IMG/VR virus record: IMGVR_UViG_3300034190_000487 | Span: 1 to 23,258 of that record | Length of the DNA: 23,258 bases | Reading direction: 5' to 3' (one strand) | Origin: a virus | Part shown: one piece after another, positions 8,138 through 15,461 of the stretch | Layout: each line of letters opens with the position of its first letter | Position numbering within the stretch: the stretch's first letter is position 1 | Notes under the pieces: model-generated | What the model was told of the DNA's origin: nothing | Seen by the model: the letters and a program-made list of their open reading frames with translations, nothing else | Database searches by the model: none | Made by a program: the position numbers and the translations under genes

Positions 8138-11100
8138 ATGGCTGATACTACATTAACTCCAGATGAGTTGAAATTTTTGGAAGATAACAACTTACCAATC
8201 CCTGTGCCTCTTGAGGAAGATGATACGACTACTTCACCTGAACTAAATGATGAAGAGTTAGATTTCTTAAATGCAAATAATCTTTCTGTACCAGAGCCGT
8301 TAAAACTATATGGGGGTACAGAAGAAGATTGGCAGGGAGAAGCTGAAAATTACAGCAATGAAGCATCTAAGGTAAAAGCTCCTGTTATTGAAAAGGATAA
8401 GAGAGATGCCTTCACGTATGATAACTTATATGGAGAAGTAACTCTTGAAGATGGTAATAAGTTAGAAAAACCAAACCTAAGTGTCTTTGATAGCATTGGT
8501 GCAATGTTCTATGATGCTGTAAATCCAGAAGGCGCACCAAAAAAGAAATCTCAAGTTGCACGAGATACTTATAAAGAAGAGATTGAAAAATACTCTACGG
8601 CAGTCAAAGATTTATACGAAAGTGATGCCTTTTATACAGAAGGTGTTAATCAAATTTATGACCGCTACATCCCTGTAAAAGATGCTGAAGGTAATGTAAC
8701 AAAATATAATTATGAAAAGGTATTAATTCCAAATCCTGAATTTGATAGTTCTGGATTTAGAAGAGTAATAGATCAGGCAGGTAGAAATATATACCAAGAA
8801 CTTGGGGGTCTGGTTACTGAAGGCGCTATAATGGGTAAAAGCAAGTTTGCTGAGTCCAGACCAGATATGGATTTATCAGGAGGCGAAGAGATTGCGTCTA
8901 CTATCCTATCTATAGCTGCTCCTACATTACCAGTTACTAAAGCATTAAAATATGGTGGGGGTCTTCTAAAGTATGCATCTACCGCAGGTAGGTCAGGAGA
9001 GGTAGGCACACGAGGAACTGCACTTGCTATAGCCCTTGGTGGGGCTGTCTCTGAAACTATTATGTCAGGGGAAGGTGATGAGGGATTATTTGTAAAACCA
9101 AGTGCCGTAACTGATCTACTACCAAATATCAGTGAACAAAATGCTAAAAACCTAGCAATGTTTATTGATGGGTTAGCTATTAATGGTGTAATGGATGGCG
9201 CTTTATCTCTATTAGGAAGAGGTTTGGGTTTTGCCTATGGTAAAGTTTCAGCAGGCAGACAAGCACTGAATAAAAATGCTCTTAAAAAGGCAGTGCAGGA
9301 CGGTACTCTTTTAGAGGTATTTAAGTACCTTGATCCTGATATTGTTAATTTAAAACCTGCACAATTGAAGCTTAGAATTTCAACTTTAGCAGATAAGCTA
9401 AACGATAATAGAATTATAAAAGTTGCACTGGGTGATATTACAGGTGAAATAACAGCCGATACTACTAATGCTATCATGATGTCTTCTGATGCATATATTA
9501 GAGAAACACGGGCAGGTTTAAAAAACACTATGTCTGCGGAAGCATTTGAAGAATTAGTCAATAAAGAAGCTGCTCGTATGTCTTCGTCAATGATTGGTCT
9601 ATTCAGAAGTCAGTTAAGTGACTCAAGAGTAGCAGGAACTGTTGATAGTGTACCTAATCAGATAGGGGAGTTTATAACAGGCGCTGCAGCGAAAAAATTA
9701 GATGGTGAAGATATAGATTTAGCTGCGCAATCTGTTGCATCCCAAGTTGTAAAGGGTGCTGACGCAGAAGTATCCGCATTAAATCTCCAGAAAAACGAAC
9801 TAAATACACAGACTGATGAAATACTTAAAGCTCAATCAGATGTGATTACAGATAATCCTGTATTACAAGATATCGTAGGGGATTTAACAGGTACTGATAA
9901 TATATTCAACAATACTAATAACGAAATGCGTAAAAAACTAAATGAATTAATTAGTACTGATATATATGATGAGTTTGTTGCCGTAATGGATGAAGTTGAT
10001 CTGGCATATAAGAATCTTCCAGAAGCACCAATTGATGTTGATTTATTTAACTCTAAATTAGCAGAGGTAACAGAGAGCATTAACCTGATAGATAATACAG
10101 GTGCAAGAACTAAAAAGGCTCTCAATGAACTATTTGATAGTCCTGTAGATGATGTAATGGAAAACATTGGGGAGGGTTTAAACTTTAAAGATTTGTATAC
10201 TTTAAAAGCAAGATTAGCACGAGTTATAGATGCGTACAGTGATCAGCCTTCGGTCATGCAAAAACTTAAAGAGTTTAGAAAACATATTACTGATGATAAA
10301 AATGGACAGATGGAATATGTCATCAGAACGCAAGATGATCCAGCTATAGCCGCTGCATACAAAGCTGCTGATGATAAATATAAGTTAGCTAAAGCACAGT
10401 TTGCTAGGTCTGAACCGATGCGCCGTTTAACTGATACATTTCAAGAAATGCGTAAGTTTGATTATGAGGACGCTAATTATCCTGGGCCAGGGCAAAGAAA
10501 TCAAGATGATGTTATACTAGCAGGAAACCAGTTTGTTAATGAAGTAATTGCAGATGAAACTGGCACTTTGATGGATGGCCTTATATTTGCGGCAAAGGAT
10601 ATAACTAATCCCGAAGAATTAAAGGGATCTTTCCGTGATATGTTTGTGGCAAAGGCAGCAAATAGTCTTAGAGATGTATTAGCATCAGGTTCTGGTGGAA
10701 GCGAACCAGAGAAAGTATTGTTCAATGCGTTTGCCCCTGTTCGTGATCAACTACAAAGACTAGGTGATCAAGACTTATTAAACCGTGTACAGAAAGCTTT
10801 TGACCAAGTAAGCGCAGCACACTCAGGTCTTGGGGATGTAAAAGCCGCAAATGATTTATTAGTTAAAGAACTAGATGCAAGTATAAAACAAGCTCATGAA
10901 GGTGTAGTAAAACAACTTATAGACACTACAGCTACAGGCACAGGATCAAGTACCGTAACTTCTAGCGCTAAATCAGTAATACGATCTATTATGACCTCTA
11001 AAAACTCGGCTAACAGAATGCAAGAGTTAGTAGATAAAATTGAATTATTACCTGATGAAGTTCAAAAGAACCTAGCCAGAGAAGCTTTACAAGCAGTAGC

Positions 11101-11749
11101 ATTAGACACGGTAGGTGAAAAGATATTTGGGGCTACAGGTACGGCCTTAAAGACAGGTACAAAAGCACGTAAAAATATAAATATAGGTGCAGTTAGTAAG
11201 TTAAGTGCAGATGATGCTAGTAATTTATTCAAGTCTATTAATGTAGTATATGGTAATGACAGCGCTATGGCAGAAGCTGTAACTAATGTTGTTAATATGA
11301 TGTATCAGACATCTTTACCTAGTCGTCTTAAAGTATCCCAAGCTGGATCAGATACAATAATAAACGCAGCACGTAGTGAAGATATACGAGATGCAGTATC
11401 AACAGCTATTCTATTAACTGCAGGTTACATGAACCCTACAGCAGCTATGTTACGCAGAATAACCAGTGTACCAATAGCAGAAGCAGAACGGTTACAGAAA
11501 GAAGTAGCCTCAAATGTATTAGCTGTTATTGTTTCAGACCCTGCTAAGTTCGAAGAACTACTAAGAGCATTAGCAAAAGGGCAAGGCCCTTCTGTCAGAA
11601 AAGTTGCTAATAGATTAGCATTAGAAGCTGTAAGTGCTGCCGCAGCAGGTGGTAGATATGAGATACGTGTTATAGAGGAAGATGCTTTCGGTAAGGAAGA
11701 AAACAGCACTATGGATCGTGACATGTTAGAACTGTTTAGTTTGCAATAA
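8138..11749 (+). CDS. Giant virion protein with duplicated N-terminal motif (putative ejected internal protein, T7 gp16 position)
   Basis: The 1203-residue product is the last gene of the late operon, where T7 has gp16, the ejected core protein. ATG 8138 is chosen over an in-frame ATG at 8099 because AGGAG sits seven bases before it. The N-terminus holds a tandem duplication: LTPDELKFLEDNNLPIPVPL (about 5-24) and LNDEELDFLNANNLSVPEPL (about 34-53). Hydrophobic stretches near 250-310 (EIASTILSIAAPTLPVTKAL; GTALAIALGGAVSETIM) could insert in the cell envelope during DNA entry. The middle and end are long charged helices. No lysozyme/transglycosylase motif like that of T7 gp16 is visible, so wall cleavage during entry must lie elsewhere if it occurs. 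The stop abuts the leftward terminator at 11748-11775. Confidence 0.6.
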   Translation: MADTTLTPDELKFLEDNNLPIPVPLEEDDTTTSPELNDEELDFLNANNLSVPEPLKLYGGTEEDWQGEAENYSNEASKVKAPVIEKDKRDAFTYDNLYGEVTLEDGNKLEKPNLSVFDSIGAMFYDAVNPEGAPKKKSQVARDTYKEEIEKYSTAVKDLYESDAFYTEGVNQIYDRYIPVKDAEGNVTKYNYEKVLIPNPEFDSSGFRRVIDQAGRNIYQELGGLVTEGAIMGKSKFAESRPDMDLSGGEEIASTILSIAAPTLPVTKALKYGGGLLKYASTAGRSGEVGTRGTALAIALGGAVSETIMSGEGDEGLFVKPSAVTDLLPNISEQNAKNLAMFIDGLAINGVMDGALSLLGRGLGFAYGKVSAGRQALNKNALKKAVQDGTLLEVFKYLDPDIVNLKPAQLKLRISTLADKLNDNRIIKVALGDITGEITADTTNAIMMSSDAYIRETRAGLKNTMSAEAFEELVNKEAARMSSSMIGLFRSQLSDSRVAGTVDSVPNQIGEFITGAAAKKLDGEDIDLAAQSVASQVVKGADAEVSALNLQKNELNTQTDEILKAQSDVITDNPVLQDIVGDLTGTDNIFNNTNNEMRKKLNELISTDIYDEFVAVMDEVDLAYKNLPEAPIDVDLFNSKLAEVTESINLIDNTGARTKKALNELFDSPVDDVMENIGEGLNFKDLYTLKARLARVIDAYSDQPSVMQKLKEFRKHITDDKNGQMEYVIRTQDDPAIAAAYKAADDKYKLAKAQFARSEPMRRLTDTFQEMRKFDYEDANYPGPGQRNQDDVILAGNQFVNEVIADETGTLMDGLIFAAKDITNPEELKGSFRDMFVAKAANSLRDVLASGSGGSEPEKVLFNAFAPVRDQLQRLGDQDLLNRVQKAFDQVSAAHSGLGDVKAANDLLVKELDASIKQAHEGVVKQLIDTTATGTGSSTVTSSAKSVIRSIMTSKNSANRMQELVDKIELLPDEVQKNLAREALQAVALDTVGEKIFGATGTALKTGTKARKNINIGAVSKLSADDASNLFKSINVVYGNDSAMAEAVTNVVNMMYQTSLPSRLKVSQAGSDTIINAARSEDIRDAVSTAILLTAGYMNPTAAMLRRITSVPIAEAERLQKEVASNVLAVIVSDPAKFEELLRALAKGQGPSVRKVANRLALEAVSAAAAGGRYEIRVIEEDAFGKEENSTMDRDMLELFSLQ

Positions 11750-11775
11750 AAAACCCCCAGACCGAAGTCCAGGGG
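11748..11775 (-). terminator. Leftward intrinsic terminator with UUCG tetraloop
   Basis: Read on the minus strand, CCCCTGGAC and GTCTGGGGG form a continuous 9-bp stem (two G-U pairs) closed by TTCG in the very stable C(UUCG)G setting. Six T follow (11748-11753). On the plus strand two pairs would be C-A mismatches, so it is built to stop leftward transcripts leaving the early operon. It touches the stop codon of the last late gene. Confidence 0.85.
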
Positions 11776-11832
11776 CTTAAACACAAAACAGAACCGACCA
11801 AGGTTCAGTCTCTAGATTTTTATATATATTTT

Positions 11833-11866
11833 ACGCCTTCAGGTCAAGCACTTGAGGGCGTTTTTT
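11833..11866 (+). terminator. Rightward intrinsic terminator of the late operon
   Basis: ACGCCTTCAGGT (11833-11844) and ACTTGAGGGCGT (11850-11861) pair over 12 bp with two G-T wobbles and a 5-base loop, followed by six T including the last stem base (11861-11866). The minus strand lacks a T-run after the stem. A weaker hairpin, GAACC/GGTTC at 11791-11806, lies just before it. The T-run ends against the stop codon of the leftward gene at 11865. Confidence 0.85.
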
Positions 11867-12287
11867 ATTGCATTGTTTGAATAAATACAGCTTTTTCTTT
11901 AGGTATATCAAAGAACTTTTCACCAAAGCGTATCTTCTTGTTAGGCACTTCTACGATAGGGCTATCCCATACAGATTTCCTACTGATTATAGCTGCATGT
12001 GTTAAGCTATTATTAAACACCATAAACTGTGTTGGCTTGTCTAAGAACTTAGCTTTGCGTACTGGTATATGTATTGTGTCATAATTAAAATCTACACCAT
12101 GCCAGACGGTTTTAACCTCAACCTCACAGAAGAATCTTTTACCATCTTTCTCTACAACAAGATCTACATCATACTCGTTTTCATGATCAGTGCATGTATA
12201 GCCTTGGCTACTCCAGAATGATTTAGCCTGATTACGTGCTGCTTCATCGTACTTGTCGAAGTCTTTCGATTGGAATACTTTGTACAT
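11865..12287 (-). CDS. PD-(D/E)XK-like nuclease, small
   Basis: The 140-residue protein carries a clear nuclease-core pattern: YDVDLVVEKDGK (D40, D42) followed after 14 residues by FFCEVEVKTVW (E55, E57, K59), and an N-terminal helix with AARNQAKSFW. This D...ExK strand-turn-strand layout is that of PD-(D/E)XK (restriction-endonuclease-like) enzymes, which cut DNA with bound metal. Its target is unknown; host DNA degradation or recombination are the usual roles in such phages. It is the last gene of the leftward operon, set apart from the RNR gene by about 140 bases with two hairpins, so its level may be controlled separately. AGGA lies seven bases before the ATG. The terminal residues IQTMQ run up to the rightward terminator. 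Confidence 0.6.
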   Translation of the reverse strand: MYKVFQSKDFDKYDEAARNQAKSFWSSQGYTCTDHENEYDVDLVVEKDGKRFFCEVEVKTVWHGVDFNYDTIHIPVRKAKFLDKPTQFMVFNNSLTHAAIISRKSVWDSPIVEVPNKKIRFGEKFFDIPKEKAVFIQTMQ

Positions 12288-12319
12288 ATGTTTTCCTGTT
12301 ATAAAAGTAAGCTTTATTA

Positions 12320-12360
12320 AAGCCCCGATGCCACTCTAAATTGTAATGAGATCGAGGCCT
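12320..12360 (-). other. Stable RNA hairpin upstream of the nuclease gene
   Basis: AAGCCCCGAT (12320-12329) and ATCGAGGCCT (12351-12360) pair over 10 bp on the minus-strand RNA (two wobbles) with a 21-base loop. Only a short TTTAAT follows, so it is a poor terminator. It may shield or process the leader of the nuclease gene that starts 32 bases further on. Confidence 0.5.
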
Positions 12361-12373
12361 GTATTTGCATACA

Positions 12374-12420
12374 AAATCCCCTTCAAAGAAGGCTAAGTAA
12401 CCTTGATCGAAAGGGGTTTT
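12374..12420 (-). terminator. Hairpin after the RNR gene, probable (leaky) leftward terminator
   Basis: CCCCTT (12378-12383) pairs with AAGGGG (12411-12416), and an inner AAGG/CCTT pair (12389-12392 with 12401-12404) extends it. Flanking A-runs and T-runs lie on both sides. On the minus strand the stem is followed by ATTTTG, six bases after the RNR stop. The T-run is short, so read-through to the nuclease gene is likely. Confidence 0.5.
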
Positions 12421-12425
12421 CATAT

Positions 12426-14168
12426 TTATTCACACTTCCTAAGACCAGTAGCAGGGTCAAAGTAACAAGCTCCACCTTCTTCAATAAAGTTGTCTTTTTC
12501 TATTGGCTTTTCTTCCACAACGTCTTCCGATGCAGACGCATTTAAAATTCCGAAACGCTTTCCACTGGCACGGAAGGTAGTACAACCTGATGAACCGCCT
12601 TCATATGCTTCCATATACACTTGTTTAAATTCTTCCCAAGTAACATCATCTCCAACATTACACGTTTTAGAACAGGCGCTATCTACATATCGAGATGCAA
12701 CATTTAGCACACGCACATGGTCAAACACAGATAGTTCATCCGCAGTTTTACCTTTTACCCCAAACTCACGATATCCGTAATCATCTACTCGCTCTATAGT
12801 CGGGCCATCAAATGTCTGAATTGTACGATCATAGAAGTGTGAGAACACTGGCTCGATACCAGAAGATACATTATCTGCACTCAGGCTGATTGTTCCTGTT
12901 GGAGCAACTGACAATAGGTGAGAGTTACGGATGCCGTGCTTTGCAATACTCTCACGTATTTTAACAGGTAAAGTTAGTGCAAATTCACTATCCAAGTATT
13001 CTTTCTTAAATAATGGGAATGCACCTTTCTCTTTTGCCAGATCAACAGATGTTTCATAGCAGATATCACGAATAGTACCCATGATGTCTTCAAGAACACG
13101 AATGAAATCATCCGATCCATAGTCAAAGCCCAACGCTTCAATAGCATTAGCAACACCAGTAACACCAAGACCCATGCGACGAGTATTTTTAGCCTGTGCC
13201 TCTTGTTGTGGTAATGGATATGTTGCTCGATCTACTACATTGTCCATAGCACGAACTACATATGGTATATCTGTCTTGAGCATATTCATGTTAAAAACGT
13301 ACTTACCATCATACTTCAAAATGTACTTAGTTAAGTTAAAAGAACCCAATAAACATGCACCATATGGTGGCAAAGGTTGTTCGGCGCAGGGATTGGTACT
13401 AACGATTTTTTCACAGTAATGTAGGTTGTTTTTTCGGTTAATGCGATCAATAAATAGAATGCCTGGTTCTGCCCAATCCCAAGTAGATCGTAAGATATCA
13501 TCCCAAAGCGCACGAGCATTAATTGTAGAATATACTCTGTCTTCAAATACCAAATCAAATTGACTATCTGTTTTAACAGCTTCCATGAATGCATCCGTAA
13601 CACCAACAGATATATTAAATCCTGTTAAGGCAGTAGAGTTATTCTTAGCACGTATGAACTTCTCAATATCAGGGTGATCTACTCGCAGTACGCCCATTTG
13701 TGCGCCCCTACGGTGACCTGCTGAAGCGATTGTGTGGCAGACACTATCAAATATAGCCATGAAGCTAAGTGGGCCACTAGAACGGCTGTCTAGGCTCTTA
13801 ATAAGCGCCCCATGCGGCCTTAGCGTAGAGAAGTCATACCCTATACCCCCACCAAGTTGCATGGTCTTAGCAGCTTCTTTTGCTGCGTCCATGATGCCTT
13901 CCATACTATCCTCAATAGTACGGGAAACAAAGCAATTATATGGAGTAACAGTACGAGGAGCGCCCATCGCTGACTGTACTCTACCTGCTGGTAGGAATCT
14001 TTGATTATCCAGAATATTTCTAAACTGCTCAAAGTGTGTTTCATCATCTTTTAAAGCTTCAGCAACTCTTGTCATTGCCTCGTGGAAGGTTTCTCCTTCA
14101 CTACGATATTTTTCTTGGTGGATCTGCTCACTGATAGGTAATTTAGGCCCGTATTCATTTCTTAGCAT
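12426..14168 (-). CDS. nrdJ: Ribonucleotide reductase, class II (adenosylcobalamin-dependent)
   Basis: This 580-residue enzyme would reduce ribonucleotides to deoxyribonucleotides for phage DNA synthesis, using B12 as radical source. Visible catalytic features are TPYNCF with C79 and GACLLG with C272 (redox pair), the thiyl motif NPCAEQPLPPYG with N259, C261 and E263, the nucleotide-binding loop SVAPTGTISL (420-429), and a C-terminal Cys pair C568/C579 for thioredoxin-type re-reduction. NPCxEQ and the absence of a radical-bearing small-subunit gene nearby favour class II over class I. It lacks an N-terminal ATP-cone and is shorter than many bacterial NrdJ. GGGAG precedes the start. No cobalamin riboswitch fits in the 19-base gap upstream. 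It is the last enzyme of the dNTP group with MazG. Confidence 0.92.
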   Translation of the reverse strand: MLRNEYGPKLPISEQIHQEKYRSEGETFHEAMTRVAEALKDDETHFEQFRNILDNQRFLPAGRVQSAMGAPRTVTPYNCFVSRTIEDSMEGIMDAAKEAAKTMQLGGGIGYDFSTLRPHGALIKSLDSRSSGPLSFMAIFDSVCHTIASAGHRRGAQMGVLRVDHPDIEKFIRAKNNSTALTGFNISVGVTDAFMEAVKTDSQFDLVFEDRVYSTINARALWDDILRSTWDWAEPGILFIDRINRKNNLHYCEKIVSTNPCAEQPLPPYGACLLGSFNLTKYILKYDGKYVFNMNMLKTDIPYVVRAMDNVVDRATYPLPQQEAQAKNTRRMGLGVTGVANAIEALGFDYGSDDFIRVLEDIMGTIRDICYETSVDLAKEKGAFPLFKKEYLDSEFALTLPVKIRESIAKHGIRNSHLLSVAPTGTISLSADNVSSGIEPVFSHFYDRTIQTFDGPTIERVDDYGYREFGVKGKTADELSVFDHVRVLNVASRYVDSACSKTCNVGDDVTWEEFKQVYMEAYEGGSSGCTTFRASGKRFGILNASASEDVVEEKPIEKDNFIEEGGACYFDPATGLRKCE

Positions 14169-14187
14169 TAACTGCTCCCTTTTTATA

Positions 14188-14514
14188 TTATCTGTTATCG
14201 CCCGAACCGCCTAGAACCCCACGTTCTAATCGGCTGTTTAATTTTGCTAGGTTCATCGTACAAATAGTCTCTAAATTGTACCCAAGAGATCTTGCACAAA
14301 TGGCTGTGTTCCACTGGACATCACCTAGTTCTTTTGCCATTTCCAATTTATCGGATGGTGTAATTACTCCATTATTGTCTCGTATAATTTTTGAATACTT
14401 ACTGGCTATCTCTCCTGCCTCTGCCGAAAGAGATAAGATGGTGTAAAGAAGCGCATCCTCTTCTTTAAAAATAGCAGTTTTACCTGCCTGATCTTGGTAG
14501 TCGTTTATGTTCAT
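14188..14514 (-). CDS. mazG: MazG-like nucleotide pyrophosphohydrolase
   Basis: The 108-residue protein shows the all-alpha NTP-PPase signature: SAEAGE (E32, E35) and, 26 residues on, KELGD (E62, D65), the EXXE...EXXD metal-binding residues. Enzymes of this family hydrolyse (d)NTPs to monophosphates and pyrophosphate. In phages they are proposed to recycle nucleotides from degraded host DNA/RNA or to lower alarmone levels. The gene starts four bases inside the previous one (ATGA overlap) and is followed by RNR, so it is part of a nucleotide-supply group. The single short domain is typical of phage MazG, unlike the two-domain bacterial enzyme. Confidence 0.85.
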   Translation of the reverse strand: MNINDYQDQAGKTAIFKEEDALLYTILSLSAEAGEIASKYSKIIRDNNGVITPSDKLEMAKELGDVQWNTAICARSLGYNLETICTMNLAKLNSRLERGVLGGSGDNR

Positions 14515-14807
14515 AAGTGTTCGCCTCTCTCGTGCATTTCTATTAAATCTTGTATGAAAAATTTCATTTTATTTAGGTCGTACAGAGTGTCTGTTCCGTC
14601 CTTTTCTCCAAGCCTGTAACAGGCCTTAAATATATCCCCACGGCTCTTGCTCATGGCCTTCTGAGATATAAGATGCCGAAGCTCTGTAGCGTGGCTAGGA
14701 AGGCTATAATAGGCCGTTGAGAGGCCATCTGAAGCCACCTTCTTGCGGTCTACTGTGCCTACAATATCTTCTTCTACAGATGGAGTTTTTTTGAAGTAGT
14801 TAGACAT
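14511..14807 (-). CDS. DUF3310/T7 gp1.7-like protein (putative nucleotide kinase)
   Basis: The C-terminal 60 residues of this 98-residue protein fit the DUF3310 pattern: a helix ending RGDIFKACYRLGEKDGTDTLYDLNKM and then FFIQDLIEMHERG (written here in part only as family landmarks). In T7 this domain occurs in gp1.7, reported as a nucleotide kinase. The N-terminal 35 residues look unstructured. It overlaps both neighbours, with TGATG at its start and ATGA at its end, and lies in the dNTP-metabolism group with MazG and RNR, which agrees with a nucleotide role. The match is by pattern recognition; the His usually found at the start of the domain is not obvious in the expected context. Confidence 0.5.
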   Translation of the reverse strand: MSNYFKKTPSVEEDIVGTVDRKKVASDGLSTAYYSLPSHATELRHLISQKAMSKSRGDIFKACYRLGEKDGTDTLYDLNKMKFFIQDLIEMHERGEHL

Positions 14808-15115
14808 CAGTTTATCCTATTTTTATTGATAGGAATTACCTTTGCATCAGCTATTGCATCCTTGAGTTCATCGTCTGCTTCAAACTCAACCTGATTACCT
14901 TCTAGTAGCTCTGTGAGATTACCTAGAGTGGCAGCAAAGTCAGGGTTTGTATGAATGATAAATTCCAAGCCTTTTAGCAGGAGATTTAAATACTCTTTTT
15001 CAGCGACAGGAAAACTATTACTAAAGTTATCCATTACTTGGGTAAGGGTGCTGCCATCTTCAGAAAGCGATACACAGATAGCCACAGTATCAACTGGTAT
15101 ACTTTTATTTTTCAT
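14807..15115 (-). CDS. Hypothetical protein in the nuclease/dNTP operon
   Basis: No family is recognised for this 102-residue protein. It begins with a strand-like segment (VDTVAICVSLSEDGSTLTQV), continues with amphipathic helices (EKEYLNLLLKGLEFIIH, LGNLTELLEG) and ends in an acidic helix followed by a short basic tail (PINKNRIN). It overlaps the preceding nuclease gene by 11 bases and the DUF3310 gene by one, so it is clearly co-translated with them. There are no cysteines beyond one, no membrane segment and no obvious catalytic motif. Confidence 0.55.
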   Translation of the reverse strand: MKNKSIPVDTVAICVSLSEDGSTLTQVMDNFSNSFPVAEKEYLNLLLKGLEFIIHTNPDFAATLGNLTELLEGNQVEFEADDELKDAIADAKVIPINKNRIN

Positions 15116-15461
15116 TATTTTTCTTTACTAGCTCGAAGAAGTGGTCGGCATCGACAACCGCTAATGGTTTACGTTTATCAGCCTTGACCATTCCGAGTGG
15201 TGTGATGCCTTTAGGACAGTTGCTGACGGCTTGATCCATAACTTTATAAATTGCATTGGCTTTGTTATTTTTGCATTCAACTGAGTAGGGAAATAATCTA
15301 CGAGCAGCAGGTGAAAATAATAAGTCTTCTCCACCTGCGCCCATGCTCGTAGACCGTATATCGCCATCTTCTAAAACAGTGAATGTTTCGTATAGACGAT
15401 CACGTACCCACTGTTGAAAACGCCTACCTTTTGCCTTTGCAGACTGTGGACTTATAGCCAT
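15105..15461 (-). CDS. Small PD-(D/E)XK nuclease, Holliday-junction-resolvase-like
   Basis: The 118-residue protein starts with a basic helix (AKGRRFQQWVRDRLYE). It then shows IRSTSMGAGGEDLLFS (D46) and, 14 residues further, YSVECKNNK (E62, K64), the D...ExK core of PD-(D/E)XK enzymes; the GGEDL-x-S-x-AAR spacing recalls archaeal-type and phage resolvase-like nucleases. Such enzymes cut branched DNA or degrade host DNA. Its place between the RecE-like nuclease and dNTP genes matches the recombination/nuclease segment of T7 (endonuclease I and exonuclease), but it does not look like T7 gp3 in sequence. It overlaps the upstream gene by 10 bases and the downstream one by 11. The exact substrate cannot be told from sequence. 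Confidence 0.68.
   Translation of the reverse strand: MAISPQSAKAKGRRFQQWVRDRLYETFTVLEDGDIRSTSMGAGGEDLLFSPAARRLFPYSVECKNNKANAIYKVMDQAVSNCPKGITPLGMVKADKRKPLAVVDADHFFELVKKNNEK

Noticed and set aside
12288-12425. A tRNA or gene in the gap between RNR and nuclease
   Set aside because: The stems do not form a cloverleaf and both strands have stops throughout.
14169-14187. Cobalamin riboswitch controlling the B12-dependent RNR
   Set aside because: Only 19 bases separate the genes and the upstream sequence is coding; there is no room for the riboswitch fold.
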